Below, one piece after another: positions 1 to 9,633 of a DNA stretch of 64,000 nt. Within the stretch, counting starts at the first letter, position 1; every line of letters starts with the position of its first letter. A model generated the notes under the pieces. That model was not told the DNA's origin and made no database searches. It worked only from the letters and a program-made list of their open reading frames with translations. Position numbers and translations under genes: made by a program. The stretch covers positions 62,001 to 126,000 of the forward strand of contig JAUWAU010000009.1 in NCBI GenBank assembly GCA_030601885.1. The letters run 5' to 3'. The stretch comes from Armatimonadota bacterium. GTDB lineage: Bacteria; Armatimonadota; Zipacnadia; JAUWAU01.

Positions 1-326
1 TCGATCCATTTCCTGAACCACCACTGAGTTGGCTCATCCGGGCCACTGGCGTCGTGATTGCCGAGCAGATTATAGAAGCACTCGCGGGGATGCAGCTCGG
101 CCGCGGCGAACTGCCGCACGACCTCCTGGCCATGGCGGTCCTGCGGCGTGCCCTGCTCGCCCATGAGGTCGCCCAGGTGGAGCATGATGTCCCACTCAAA
201 GGGCGGCCCGCCGAGGTCGCCTCCGTGTTCGCTGTGGCTGATCGCCTCCGCGAGACTCGAGCGCCCACGCCGGATGTCGGTGTGGACGTGGGAACAGCAG
301 CCGACCCAGAGGTTGAACTGAGACAC
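1..326 (-). CDS. Metallophosphoesterase (calcineurin-like), 3' part cut by the window edge
   Basis: A leftward frame opens at a GTG (324-326) preceded by GGAGGG about ten bases upstream and stays open to the window edge. About 108 residues are visible. They carry HLGDLMG and LLGNHDASG, the metal-binding GD and GNHD blocks of calcineurin-like phosphoesterases, with an early CSHVHTD segment in the position of the usual DxH block. An in-frame TAA lies a little further upstream, so the start cannot be far from here; a TTG eight codons upstream is an alternative. No signal peptide is visible. Substrate (nucleotide, phosphodiester or phosphoprotein) cannot be told from the fragment. The family call rests on the two motifs and is fairly safe. 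Confidence 0.8.
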   Translation of the reverse strand, partial: MSQFNLWVGCCSHVHTDIRRGRSSLAEAISHSEHGGDLGGPPFEWDIMLHLGDLMGEQGTPQDRHGQEVVRQFAAAELHPRECFYNLLGNHDASGPDEPTQWWFRKWI

Positions 327-438
327 GATCGCATCGCCCTCCAACTGCGCGTACGTTGAAAGCTGCCGCTGCCCCCCAAGTGGTTACGCATACGTCAATG
401 CAGCCAGAGTGTCAAGCGTCAGAGGGGTGCACATGGAG

Positions 439-475
439 GGCCACGCGCCCGTCCGCCGAACCTTGCGGCGTGGCC
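439..475. repeat. Inverted repeat upstream of the glsB-like gene
   Basis: GGCCACGC (439-446) is exactly complemented by GCGTGGCC (468-475), with a further CGC/GCG pairing inside. It could form a GC-rich hairpin between two divergent genes. There is no T-tract, so it is not a clear intrinsic terminator; a regulatory or dispersed palindromic element is possible. Confidence 0.45.
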
Positions 476-516
476 ATGCCCTCTGACACGTGGGCAATAG
501 GAGGCCGGAGGTCTGC

Positions 517-765
517 ATGAACATCCTGGGATGGATCATCCTCGGGGGATTGGCCGGTTGGATCGCCTCGCTGCTGATGCACGAGCGCCAGGGCTGCCTC
601 GCCAACATCATCGTCGGCATCCTGGGCGGAGTGATCGGGGGGCTTCTCTTCTCATTGATCGGCGGCGTAGGCGTCACCGGTCTCAATCTATGGAGCCTGT
701 TCGTGGCTGTGATGGGCTCCATCATATTCATAGTGATTCTGCGCTATCTACGCCGACGCCCATAG
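517..765 (+). CDS. GlsB/YeaQ/YmgE-family small membrane protein
   Basis: An 82-residue protein that is almost entirely membrane-embedded, with three hydrophobic stretches and the glycine-rich pattern GGLAGWIA...GILGGVIGG...GSIIFI typical of the transglycosylase-associated/YeaQ family. Members are small inner-membrane proteins linked to stress response; their exact function is unsettled. An upstream GTG (490) would add nine residues without hydrophobic character. The ATG at 517 follows GGAGG and matches the family N-terminus (MNILGWIILG), so it was chosen. It stands alone between a divergent gene and the following large secreted protein. Confidence 0.85.
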   Translation: MNILGWIILGGLAGWIASLLMHERQGCLANIIVGILGGVIGGLLFSLIGGVGVTGLNLWSLFVAVMGSIIFIVILRYLRRRP

Positions 766-810
766 CAGACGCCGGCCACACCCATCGCGGACGAACGGAG
801 TTGATGGTGG

Positions 811-3585
811 ATGAAGAGGCTGCCTCTGTGTGCAATGCTCGTCGCTCTCACGCCCGGCCCCGCCATGGCCGCCGCCGTGGGCGTGGTCATCGAGAATGGG
901 CGCATGAAGCTGGCGCTCAATGGGGATGCCACCTGGCGGTCCTTGGTGGAGAAGCCGAGCGGCCGTGAGTGCCTGGCGCAAGACACGACGCTCCCCCTCG
1001 CCGCCGTCCGGCACGCTGGTAAGAGCTTCGATGCATGCGCCGCGGCGCTGGATGCTGAGACGCTCACTCTCCGGTTCGCAGATACCGACACGGTGCTGCG
1101 CTACCGCATCGAACAGGCGGCCGACTGGGTGGTATTCCGCATCGAATCCATCAGCGGCACCCGCCCCGAGAGCCTCGTCTTCTTTCGCGTGCCAGTGGCT
1201 ATCACGACGAACGTCGGGCGCCGGCTCAACGCGGCGTGGGACGACGAGACCACCCTATGCGTAATGGCGGCGAATCGACCAGCAGACTGCCGCGCCTCGG
1301 GCGGCAAGTTCGCCACATTAGCGGCATCGACGCAAGACGCCCCCGGGCCGCGGATCGAGGGCGCCGCGGCCGCCTTGATAGTCTGCCCAACAGCCCAGTT
1401 CAAGGCGATAGCGAGGCAGGCTTCCCACGCCTTCGGCCTGCTGACCAACGAGGATGACAACGGCACCCCCGTCAAGGATACGGATCTGCCGAGGGGCTCG
1501 TACTGGTTCCTGCGCTTCACGGAGGCGGAAGTGGACCAGGTGATCCAGTACTGCGAAAAGACCGGCATCAAGCAGGTGATGATGTCGTCGAGCTCATGGT
1601 GCACGACGCCCGGCCACTACGCGTTCAACACAAGCCGCTACCCCAACGGGCGCGAGGGGCTGAAACAGGTGGTGGACAAGCTCCACGCCCATGGGATCCT
1701 CGTCGGGATGCACACCTTCGTCTCGAAGGTATCCAAGAGAGACCCTTACGTTACGCCGATCCCGGATAAGCGCTTTTGGAAGGACCGCGAGACCAAACTC
1801 GCCGAGACCATCGACGCGGAGCAAAGGGAGATCCGCGCTGCGACAGACTTACGGGAGTGGCCCGGCAGCCCGATCTGTCCACAGAAGCGATGGGAGGGCG
1901 GGGTCGTCAAGCATCAGGAGGTCATCATCGGCGACGAGATCGTGCAATACGCGAGCACCGGGCCGGAGGGCAGGTGGGACACCTTCCTGGGCTGCACGCG
2001 CGGGGCCTGGGGGACGAAGGCTTCGCGGCACCGAGCCGGCGAGACGGGCTATCACTTCGGCGTGGATGGGTGCATCAATGGCTACATCATCGACCAGGAG
2101 ACGAGCTTGATGGATGAGGTGGCCGACCGCATCGCCGACATCTTCAACTACTGCGGCTTCGACATGGTCTATTTCGACGGCAGCGAGGACGTGGATCGCC
2201 GGCGTTTCTCCTACTACGTCTCGAACTTCCACGAGCAGGCTATGCGCAGGTTCAAGAAGCGACCGATCGTACACATGGGAGGCGGGTTCACGCACCTGAA
2301 CTGGCACTCCTTCGCGCGCACGGCGACCGTGGACACCTATCTCAATACGCTCCGTGGGGCCATCATCTCCGGCGCGACGATAGACAAGTGGCCGACTGTG
2401 AAAGACCACATCGACCGGTCCGTGCAGCGCGTGCTCGCCGCGCGCCAGGACATGACGCCGGGGGAACTGGGCTGGTTTGGCATCTGGCCCAAGGGCGACA
2501 ACACCGACGGCCTGCAGCTCGACGAGATCGAGTACCTCATGTGCAAGTCGCTCGCCTACGACGCGCCGATCTCCCTGCAGACAGGCTTCGCTCAGATGGA
2601 AGCCCACGTCCTCACGTCCGAGGTACTCGACATCGTCCGCGAATATGAGAGGCTGCGTATGGCCGGCACGGTGCCGGAACATGTCACCACAATGCTCCAG
2701 CAGCAGGGACAGGATTTCGCCATGGTGCAGTGGCGTGGCGAAATCAACTTCGTTCCCGTCGAGGGGGTCCCGCTGGTTGGCGGCACTCACGACGTGCGCT
2801 CATTCGTCGGACACTTCGGCGACGGAAGCGTCGCCACCATCTGGCACTACCTGCGCGCGGGTCATGTGCTGCTCGAACTGGACCCTGCGAGCATCGCCCT
2901 GACGACACTCACGGGAGAGCAACTGCACTTCGAGACTGAGAACGGAAGCCCATTGATACCCGTCGGCTCGACACGCAACACGTTGATCTGCAGAGGAGTG
3001 AGCCCGGCTGAGCTGCGGCGGGCTCTTGAGAATGCCGAGGTGCGCCTGCGCCAGCCGACGATGATCTTCATCCCCGCTGCGGACTTCCGGCAGCTCGAGG
3101 GTCAAATGGCAAAAGGCTCAACGGTCGGGGTGGATGAGCCGGACGCGTTTGGCGACGTCGTTGTCTGCACGGGCAGACCCAGCACGGCGACGCCTAATCA
3201 GTGGTATGCGGAGTACGCGGTCGATATCCCCCACGACGGCCGCTGGACGATCTGGGCGCGGGTGCGATACCCGAGCGGCGCCGATCATTCCTTTGGCATC
3301 GTCCTGCCCGATGAGAAAGTGACGCTTGCAGGGAGCCAAGTGCTGGGCAACTGTGGGGTGAACGAGAAGAAGTGGCACTGGACGGGGCGAGGGAGCGGCG
3401 TAACGAGCGTGCCCCCGGGGCAACCGATCACCTTCAAGCTCGAGAAGGGCCAGCTCGCGTTCCGCATCTATGCCCGCGAGGGCGGCGGCACCATCGCCAC
3501 AAACCCTCGGCTCGACCTGCTCTGCCTGACCGACGATCCGTCCGCCATACCGACCGATGACAACGTGCAGCGGACGGGCGACTGA
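811..3585 (+). CDS. Secreted TIM-barrel glycoside-hydrolase-like protein with C-terminal beta domain
   Basis: A 924-residue protein with a Sec signal peptide (residues 1-21, ending AMA). An N-terminal beta-rich domain (about 25-220) resembles the lead domain of GH36/GH31-type enzymes. From about residue 231 a TIM-barrel pattern follows: helix EAEVDQVIQYCEKTGI, strand QVMMSSSSWC, then LHAHGILVGMHTFVSK and FDMVYFDGSED at 451-460, whose Asp/Glu residues are where clan GH-D/GH-H enzymes place catalytic acids. A final ~120 residues (from about 795) form a beta-sandwich of carbohydrate-binding type. A polysaccharide or oligosaccharide substrate outside the cytoplasm is inferred; the exact GH family is not recognised. 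It converges on tadC 47 bases downstream. Confidence 0.6.
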   Translation: MKRLPLCAMLVALTPGPAMAAAVGVVIENGRMKLALNGDATWRSLVEKPSGRECLAQDTTLPLAAVRHAGKSFDACAAALDAETLTLRFADTDTVLRYRIEQAADWVVFRIESISGTRPESLVFFRVPVAITTNVGRRLNAAWDDETTLCVMAANRPADCRASGGKFATLAASTQDAPGPRIEGAAAALIVCPTAQFKAIARQASHAFGLLTNEDDNGTPVKDTDLPRGSYWFLRFTEAEVDQVIQYCEKTGIKQVMMSSSSWCTTPGHYAFNTSRYPNGREGLKQVVDKLHAHGILVGMHTFVSKVSKRDPYVTPIPDKRFWKDRETKLAETIDAEQREIRAATDLREWPGSPICPQKRWEGGVVKHQEVIIGDEIVQYASTGPEGRWDTFLGCTRGAWGTKASRHRAGETGYHFGVDGCINGYIIDQETSLMDEVADRIADIFNYCGFDMVYFDGSEDVDRRRFSYYVSNFHEQAMRRFKKRPIVHMGGGFTHLNWHSFARTATVDTYLNTLRGAIISGATIDKWPTVKDHIDRSVQRVLAARQDMTPGELGWFGIWPKGDNTDGLQLDEIEYLMCKSLAYDAPISLQTGFAQMEAHVLTSEVLDIVREYERLRMAGTVPEHVTTMLQQQGQDFAMVQWRGEINFVPVEGVPLVGGTHDVRSFVGHFGDGSVATIWHYLRAGHVLLELDPASIALTTLTGEQLHFETENGSPLIPVGSTRNTLICRGVSPAELRRALENAEVRLRQPTMIFIPAADFRQLEGQMAKGSTVGVDEPDAFGDVVVCTGRPSTATPNQWYAEYAVDIPHDGRWTIWARVRYPSGADHSFGIVLPDEKVTLAGSQVLGNCGVNEKKWHWTGRGSGVTSVPPGQPITFKLEKGQLAFRIYAREGGGTIATNPRLDLLCLTDDPSAIPTDDNVQRTGD

Positions 3586-3632
3586 CGCCCGTCCGTGGGA
3601 CAGCTCGCGAAGTGGACAACTCCATCCCGCCG

Positions 3633-4556
3633 CTACATGACCCGCAAGGCCTTGTATATAGATATGAGCGCCGGGCCGAGGAAGACGACGAAGAGCGAGG
3701 GGAAGATGAAGAAGATCAGCGGGAACAGCATCTTCGTTGGGAGCTTACCACCCAATTCGCGCAGCCGCAAGGTGCGGCGACTGCGAAGAGCATCGCTCTG
3801 CGCCCGCAGCACATTGGCAATGCTCGCCCCAAGCTCCTCCGCCTGATAGACCGCCGCACCGAAGCTGCGCAGATCATCAAGAGCGACGCGCTGTGACAGG
3901 TCGCGCCAGGCCTCGGCGCGGGTCTTGCCCAGGTTGATCTCTTTGAGCACACGGCCGAACTCCTCAGACAGCGGGCCCGGCTTCCGCACGGCCACCTCGG
4001 CGATTGCCTGATCCAGTCCCAGTCCGGCCTCCGTGCTTGCGACGAGCAAGTCGAGGCTGTCCGGCAGCGTCTTGCGCATCATGTGGTCGCGCCGATTTAT
4101 GCGGGTTTGGACGAGATAATCGGGCAGCAGAAAGCCGGCGGCAGTGAGGGCGACGGCGATGATGAGATTCAGGACACCGTCGAAGTAATCGAGTCGGTAG
4201 ATGCTGGCGGCGACAAGAAGGAACACGGCCACGGAAAGCCCACGGAGCCCGAGGAGCTGCGTTGCCGTGATGCCCAGGGGGTTGCCGGCGCGCTCGAGTT
4301 TCGCACGTGCCCCGGCCACGGCGCCGCCCGGCGTCAAGCGCTCGATGACGCCCCCAAGCCGGGACAGTGCCGGCGCAACAATGCGGGGGAAGAAGCTGCG
4401 GTCCAGGCTCTGGTCCAGGGGCAGATCTTCGTCCCGCACTACTGCCAGGGCTGCCAAACGCTGGCGAAGACGTGGGCGCACCGTGGGGTGCAACAGGCCC
4501 ACGATCAAGGCGACCATGCAGATGAATGCAAAGGTGCAGCTCACGATCAGCAGCAC
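3633..4556 (-). CDS. tadC: Tad pilus inner-membrane platform protein TadC
   Basis: A type II secretion F-domain protein of 307 residues that, with TadB, forms the inner-membrane platform on which CpaF drives Flp pilus assembly. The F domain has the family pattern LPDSLDLLVASTEAGLGLDQAI followed by SEEFGRVLKEINLGKTRAEAW, with hydrophobic segments at the N-terminus, in the middle and at the C-terminus (PLIFFIFPSLFVVFLG). A longer open frame reaches 4883, but its first 109 residues only shadow tadB. The GTG at 4554-4556 has GGGAG eight bases upstream and lies 14 bases after tadB. Last gene of the pilus operon. Confidence 0.93.
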   Translation of the reverse strand: MLLIVSCTFAFICMVALIVGLLHPTVRPRLRQRLAALAVVRDEDLPLDQSLDRSFFPRIVAPALSRLGGVIERLTPGGAVAGARAKLERAGNPLGITATQLLGLRGLSVAVFLLVAASIYRLDYFDGVLNLIIAVALTAAGFLLPDYLVQTRINRRDHMMRKTLPDSLDLLVASTEAGLGLDQAIAEVAVRKPGPLSEEFGRVLKEINLGKTRAEAWRDLSQRVALDDLRSFGAAVYQAEELGASIANVLRAQSDALRSRRTLRLRELGGKLPTKMLFPLIFFIFPSLFVVFLGPALISIYKALRVM

Positions 4557-4570
4557 GGGTCTCGCTCCCT

Positions 4571-5527
4571 TCAGAGATCGATGCTGAGCAGCTTGTGAAT
4601 GACGACGACGCCCATTGCCATGAGCACGGCGCCCGCGCCCAGGATTATGTGCCCCAGCGGCTCGGTGAACAGGGGCGTCAAGTACCCCGGGCTCAGGTAG
4701 CTCAGCAAGCCGGCAAAGACGAACGGAAGGGCAAGCAGGATCATTGCCGATAGTCGGCCTTCGGCAGTGAGGGCCGCGATCTCGCCGGCAAGCCGAATGC
4801 GGTCTCGGATCACCTCGGAGAGGTTGCCAAGCACCTCGGTCAGGTTGCCCCCAGTGCGCGTTTGGATCTGCACAGCCGAGCACATGAGCTCGAAATCATG
4901 GGTGCCCGTGCGCTCTATCATGCGTTGCAGAGCGACATCAAGGGACAAGCCGAGTCTAACCTCGTCCACCAACCGCCGCGCCTCATCGCGCATCGGCGCC
5001 CGCATTTGATCCGCGACGTTTCCCACCGCCTGTACGAAGCCATAGCCGGCCCGGAGCGATGAGCAAATGAGATCGAGGGCGTCCGGCAGTTGCAGCATCA
5101 GTGTCTTCTTGCGAATGCCTTGCCGGACTTTGATGTACGCCCAGGGCGCAAGGCCCAGGACGAGGGCCCCCGTCGCCGACCCGATCATCTCATAGAGCAT
5201 GTGCCCTGCTATCGACCCAACGGCCGCACCCAACCCCGTGAGCGCGAGCAGCTCCGCCGGGCGAAGCAGCAGGCCGGCCTGGATGATCTGTGCCTGCAGG
5301 CTGCGCTGGATTCGCGTGCCCGACAGTAGCCTCGTCAGCCAGGGGATAACGTCGGGACGCGCGCCGACCTGTCCCTCGGGGATATCGACCACCACGGGCT
5401 CCATATCTATAACCGCCGCGAGAGCGCGAGCCCGCTGCGGCCCAATGCTCGGCGACCACACGAGCAAGACCGCCACGGCGCCAAAGGTTGCGACGAATGC
5501 CACTATTGCCAATAGCCAAGGCGCCAC
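4571..5527 (-). CDS. tadB: Tad pilus inner-membrane platform protein TadB
   Basis: A 318-residue type II secretion F-domain protein, the partner of TadC. It starts with a membrane anchor (LLAIVAFVATFGAVAVLLVW), has a second hydrophobic hairpin at about 95-135, then the F domain with LPDALDLICSSLRAGYGFVQAV and GNLTEVLGNLSEVIRDR, and ends with two further membrane segments. The start lies two bases downstream of the cpaF stop, implying translational coupling. Length and topology fit TadB. Confidence 0.95.
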   Translation of the reverse strand: MAPWLLAIVAFVATFGAVAVLLVWSPSIGPQRARALAAVIDMEPVVVDIPEGQVGARPDVIPWLTRLLSGTRIQRSLQAQIIQAGLLLRPAELLALTGLGAAVGSIAGHMLYEMIGSATGALVLGLAPWAYIKVRQGIRKKTLMLQLPDALDLICSSLRAGYGFVQAVGNVADQMRAPMRDEARRLVDEVRLGLSLDVALQRMIERTGTHDFELMCSAVQIQTRTGGNLTEVLGNLSEVIRDRIRLAGEIAALTAEGRLSAMILLALPFVFAGLLSYLSPGYLTPLFTEPLGHIILGAGAVLMAMGVVVIHKLLSIDL

Positions 5528-5529
5528 TC

Positions 5530-6876
5530 TCAGCCCTCCTTCGTATGTCCCGCAAAGATGGCAGCGGGGAGCTCGATGCCCTGCGAGATGAGGCGCTCTA
5601 CAAATAGCGGGCGCAGTCCGGTTGCCACGTGCTGCCCCACCACGCCCCCCTCGTCGTCCACGCCCTCCTGCTTGAAGACGAAGATATCCTGCAGCGTGAT
5701 GATCTCGCCTTCCATGCGCTGCACTTCGGTTATGTGCGTTATCTTGCGCGAGCCGTCGCGCAGGCGCGCCTGATGTACAATGAGGTCGATGGCGGCCGCG
5801 ATCTGTTCCCGGATGGCCCGCGATGGCAGCTCGGTGCCGGCCATCAGCACCATCGTTTCGAGGCGCGAGAGCGTATCGCGGGGACTATTCGTGTGCGCTG
5901 TGCTGAGCGAGCCCTGATGGCCGGTGTTGAGCGCCTGCAGCATATCGAGCGCCTCGCCACCCCGCACTTCGCCGACGATGATCCGATCGGGACGCATACG
6001 CAGCGCGTTGCGCACGAGCTGCCGGATGGTGATCTCCCCCCTCCCCTCGATGTTGGACGGCCGGCTCTCGAGGGGTACGACGTGGGGCTGCTGCAATTTC
6101 AACTCCGCCGCATCCTCGATCGTCACGATCCGCTCGCTGGCCGGAATGAACGATGACGCAGCGTTGAGCGTCGTTGTCTTCCCGCTGCCGGTGCCGCCCG
6201 AGATGATGACGTTGAGCTTGCCGACGACGCATCCTCGTATGAAGTCGCGCATCTCGGGTGACATGGTGCCAAAGCGGACGAGATCGTCCGGTGTGTAGGG
6301 GTCCTGAGAGAACTTACGCACCGTCAGGCATGGGCCCTTAATCGACAGCGGCGGGATGATGCAATTGACCCGTGAGCCATCCGGCAGCCGCGCGTCCACC
6401 ATGGGGGAGCTCTCGTCGATTCGCCGACCCAGCGGCGTGACGATCTTCTGTATTATGCGCATCAGATGGTCGTCGTTGAGGAAGCGTCTCGACGTCTTCT
6501 CGATATGCCCATGGCGCTCGATGTAGACTTTGTCGTGAGCATTGACCATGATCTCCGTGATATCGGGATCATCCAGAAGCGGCTGGATAGGGCCGTAGCC
6601 CATCACCTCATCCAGCACTTCCGCCTCTGCCTGCTCCTGTGCGCGGCGGGACAGGCCAACGCCCACCTGGTTCGCGACCAGGGCGACGAGCCGTCGCACC
6701 TCGCCGGCCAGTTCTCTGGGCCCAAGACGCTCCAGCACGGCGAACTCGGTGTCCGCCAGCAGTTTGGCGTGCACGCGCGCCTTGAGCTGCAGTATCTGCT
6801 CGCGTTCGTCGTCGGAGGCGCGAAGGCGTTTTCGGGGCGCGGCCCGGCGTGCCGCCGGAACGGTTGCTACTCCCAT
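5530..6876 (-). CDS. cpaF: Tad pilus assembly ATPase CpaF/TadA
   Basis: A 448-residue hexameric secretion ATPase of the VirB11/CpaF class that powers Flp pilus extrusion at the inner membrane. The N-terminal domain contains the CpaF signature [24 protein letters not shown] (89-112). The ATPase domain has Walker [11 protein letters not shown] (about 227-236), Asp box [13 protein letters not shown] VTIEDAAEL (251-259), Walker [10 protein letters not shown] (298-306) and the His box [14 protein letters not shown]. All catalytic blocks are intact. The ATG follows AAAGGA. It sits between the secretin and TadB genes in the usual tad order. Confidence 0.97.
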   Translation of the reverse strand: MGVATVPAARRAAPRKRLRASDDEREQILQLKARVHAKLLADTEFAVLERLGPRELAGEVRRLVALVANQVGVGLSRRAQEQAEAEVLDEVMGYGPIQPLLDDPDITEIMVNAHDKVYIERHGHIEKTSRRFLNDDHLMRIIQKIVTPLGRRIDESSPMVDARLPDGSRVNCIIPPLSIKGPCLTVRKFSQDPYTPDDLVRFGTMSPEMRDFIRGCVVGKLNVIISGGTGSGKTTTLNAASSFIPASERIVTIEDAAELKLQQPHVVPLESRPSNIEGRGEITIRQLVRNALRMRPDRIIVGEVRGGEALDMLQALNTGHQGSLSTAHTNSPRDTLSRLETMVLMAGTELPSRAIREQIAAAIDLIVHQARLRDGSRKITHITEVQRMEGEIITLQDIFVFKQEGVDDEGGVVGQHVATGLRPLFVERLISQGIELPAAIFAGHTKEG

Positions 6877-6920
6877 GGTTTGTCCTTTCAGAGCGGATGG
6901 CGCCTCGGCGGCGATCGCTG

Positions 6921-8609
6921 CTACCCGTCGCTGTCCGCGGTCCCTTGGTATATTTCCGGCGTGACCATTATCAGCAGATCCGTCTTGCCTTCGATGAACT
7001 GTTTGCTCTTGAACAGATTGCCGATGATGGGTATGTCGCCGAGGATGGGGATCTTGCGGACCGTTCGAGCCACCTCACGCTGCAGCAGACCGGCAATGAC
7101 CAGTGTGTCTCCGGACGACACCGTAACGGTGGTCTCAGCGCGCCGCGTGCGGAAGCCCGGCACCCTGAGGCCCGAAATAGTCACGCTGCTGCTCGGGTCG
7201 ATGGAACTGACCTCTGGCGTAAGCTTCAGATGAATCCTCGGCTTGCCGGTGTCCGTCCTCTGGATGGTCGGTTGCACCTGCATGCGGACGCCAAACTCCT
7301 TGTACTCTATCGTGATGGCCGCCGCGCCTGCAAGGCCCGCCTGAGGCACCGGGACGGGCACCTCGCCGCCGACGAGTATCGAGGCTTCCTCGCCGTCATT
7401 GACCAGAATGTTGGGCTCGGCGAGGATGCGTGCCGTGTTGTTCTCCACCATCAGGTCGAGCTGGGCGCCGAAGTCGAGCAACTGGTTGAATCCGGTCCGG
7501 TTGACCTGCCCGAATAGGAAGGGCTGGTCAAAGAACTGCACTGATGGCACGCTGCCGGCGCGTTCCCAGTGGCCCCAGTTGACGCCGAGCCGGTCCAGGT
7601 CCTCGCGGTTGACTTCCGTCACCTTCACGCGCACGAGAATCTGCTGCTTATCGGGTGCCGCTGCCGTCAGCAGATTCATCACGGGAGTCTGCAGCGCCAA
7701 TGTGTCGAGTATCTGGGCGACGCGCTCCAGGTCGGCCTCCGACGGGACCGCGCCTTCCAGAGCGATGACCTGCCCCCCGACGGTCTGGACGTTGACCCCA
7801 TGGCCAACAGCGTCAGCCACGAGCGCTCGCTCGGCCTCGATGCTCCGGACAGACGGAGCGGGCTCCTGGATGAGGTCCACGACGTTCGTCTGCTGCTTGA
7901 AGGCAGCCACCAGGGCGCGGGCGCGCTCCGCCTCCGCAGCGGTCGTCGCCGTCCCTTCGACGGCGACGGTGTCGTCATTCACCGCCCAGACCTTGTAGTC
8001 ACTGCCCAAGGCGTCGGCTATCTGCTGAACTGGCGGGCCGGCCGGGAGCGGCTGGGGGAGCAGCGTGACGAGGTTCACGATCTTCACATCGTCCCCGGTG
8101 CTGCCGAACAGACGCTGGAGGCGCTCGACCTCGCCCGCATCCTTCGCTACGCCCTCTACGCCAAGCGTTGAATCCGAGAGTACGACGAAGCGATACTCTG
8201 GCCCCAGAAGCGGGCGGAGACGTTCCACCGCCTTCTCCGAGGCGGTGATGTCGAAAACGCAAATGCCGATCTGGTGGAATCCCTCATCATTCCAGACGTA
8301 TATGTCCGTTTTGCCCACGCCTCTGGCGTAGACAATGAGCTCTCGACTGGACACCACTGCGACGTCAGCCACGCCCGAGTCGGCCACCGCAACCCGCCGC
8401 ATGCCGGGGTACGCCAGCACATGGCTCTGGCCGCTTAGCATCGACATGGACACGGGCCTAACGACGGGCTCGGCCGCCGCCGGTGAGAAGGCGAGCAGGC
8501 ACACACAGACGGCCGCCGCCACGACAAGCCACAGGCGATACCCGCCCAGCGAGCCGATGAGATGGCAGCGGGGCGCTCTCACGATATGAAGCGTGGTAAG
8601 TTTACTCAT
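6921..8609 (-). CDS. cpaC: Tad pilus outer-membrane secretin CpaC/RcpA
   Basis: A 562-residue exported protein with a signal peptide ending near residue 46 (AAAEP). It begins with the pilus-assembly N-terminal domain (QSHVLAYPGMRRVAVADSGVADVAVVSSRELIVYARGVG), continues with BON-like repeats, and closes with a secretin domain showing ILVGGEVPVPVPQ and the C-terminal block PILGDIPIIGNLFKS. It would form the outer-membrane channel for the Flp pilus, which implies a diderm envelope. Its start overlaps the end of cpaB by eight bases, so the two are coupled. There are about three BON-like repeats, slightly more than in the shortest RcpA proteins. Confidence 0.95.
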   Translation of the reverse strand: MSKLTTLHIVRAPRCHLIGSLGGYRLWLVVAAAVCVCLLAFSPAAAEPVVRPVSMSMLSGQSHVLAYPGMRRVAVADSGVADVAVVSSRELIVYARGVGKTDIYVWNDEGFHQIGICVFDITASEKAVERLRPLLGPEYRFVVLSDSTLGVEGVAKDAGEVERLQRLFGSTGDDVKIVNLVTLLPQPLPAGPPVQQIADALGSDYKVWAVNDDTVAVEGTATTAAEAERARALVAAFKQQTNVVDLIQEPAPSVRSIEAERALVADAVGHGVNVQTVGGQVIALEGAVPSEADLERVAQILDTLALQTPVMNLLTAAAPDKQQILVRVKVTEVNREDLDRLGVNWGHWERAGSVPSVQFFDQPFLFGQVNRTGFNQLLDFGAQLDLMVENNTARILAEPNILVNDGEEASILVGGEVPVPVPQAGLAGAAAITIEYKEFGVRMQVQPTIQRTDTGKPRIHLKLTPEVSSIDPSSSVTISGLRVPGFRTRRAETTVTVSSGDTLVIAGLLQREVARTVRKIPILGDIPIIGNLFKSKQFIEGKTDLLIMVTPEIYQGTADSDG

Positions 8610-9552
8610 TGACGTTCACCACCTCGCGCTCTGAGCCGCGGATGATTTCGATTTGCTTGGGGAACTCAGCAGGCTCCTCAGCTCCATCCGATACGACGCC
8701 TTGCCCCGGTCCCATGCCCGGCGGGGGCGGCTCGTTGTACCACCAAGGCGGGTACATGCCTTGATATGGCTGCTGGGCACGATAGGACGCGCTGGCGGCG
8801 CCAGTGTCTCTGGACTTGGGCCTCAAGCCAGTGACTTCCCAGGCCGTGGTCTTCTGCAAGTCGAGCGCAGCATGGTCCTCGATCGACCGGAGCGCCAGCC
8901 GGAGCTTGCCCTTGGACTCGGCGAGCACCAAACGCTGCGCCTGCTCCGGCGTCACTGCCAGCGTAGCGGTGGGCTGCGACTCCACGCGCGCCGGCTTGCC
9001 GCTGGCTTTCGGCCTATCCTCGGGAGTTGGCTGGGACTCTTGTCCGAGAGCCAGGAGCTCCACATCCTGAAGCACGGTGAGCGTTACCGTAGCATCGTCC
9101 TGGGTGATGGTGGCCAGAACGTCCACATGGTTGCCCGGCTTGAGAAAGCCCGCAACCCCGCTTACTGCGTCCAGGCCAACAGTGATAGCTCGCATGTGCT
9201 CGGGCACCACGTGTGCGAGGCCCAGCGATGGGCTGGGGTCCGCGATCTGATTCGCCTGGATCACTTGCCCTTTCGGCAGACTAACCAGGGCAACCCGTCC
9301 GACGACGTCCTCGATGCTGGCGGCGGCATTGCGCGGTGCGTTTCGGGTCCGGCGCACCTCCGTCTTGAGCTGATCGGCCTTGATGATGCTCTGTGGCGCG
9401 ATGTCGGCACTGGCTTTGACCACCTCAATGTGCTCGCTGCCCGACGCCGTCCTGCCGATAGCGGCGTTGCCCACGTAGAGGTACATGGTCACGGCGGCCA
9501 AGATGCCGGCGAAGAGTGCGATGCATAGTGCGCTGCGGCGACTGAATTTCAC
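8602..9552 (-). CDS. cpaB: Flp pilus assembly protein CpaB/RcpC (SAF domain)
   Basis: A 316-residue protein with an N-terminal membrane anchor (residues 8-28) followed by the SAF domain (ADIAPQSIIKADQLKTEVRR, then VGRVALVSLPKGQVIQANQIA) and the conserved CpaB core VPEHMRAITVGLDAVSGVAGFLKPGNHVDVL. It acts in the periplasm as an accessory of the secretin. A Pro/Gly/Tyr-rich tail (about 265-295) precedes the C-terminus. Translationally coupled to cpaC; 81 bases separate it from the TadG-like gene upstream. Confidence 0.95.
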   Translation of the reverse strand: MKFSRRSALCIALFAGILAAVTMYLYVGNAAIGRTASGSEHIEVVKASADIAPQSIIKADQLKTEVRRTRNAPRNAAASIEDVVGRVALVSLPKGQVIQANQIADPSPSLGLAHVVPEHMRAITVGLDAVSGVAGFLKPGNHVDVLATITQDDATVTLTVLQDVELLALGQESQPTPEDRPKASGKPARVESQPTATLAVTPEQAQRLVLAESKGKLRLALRSIEDHAALDLQKTTAWEVTGLRPKSRDTGAASASYRAQQPYQGMYPPWWYNEPPPPGMGPGQGVVSDGAEEPAEFPKQIEIIRGSEREVVNVNE

Positions 9553-9633
9553 GCCGCCCCACCTCCTTGCTGGGTTGGCGGTACCCCACGCCTGCGACCG
9601 ACCCCATACGGGTGTGGCGCAGCCGTGGTGGTG

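Noticed and set aside
1849..2790. Leftward 313-codon frame inside the TIM-barrel gene
   Set aside because: Shadow of the rightward gene; no motifs and no start signal.
4557..4883. Extended N-terminus for TadC
   Set aside because: The extra 109 residues shadow tadB and have no family similarity; the GTG at 4556 has a good ribosome binding site.
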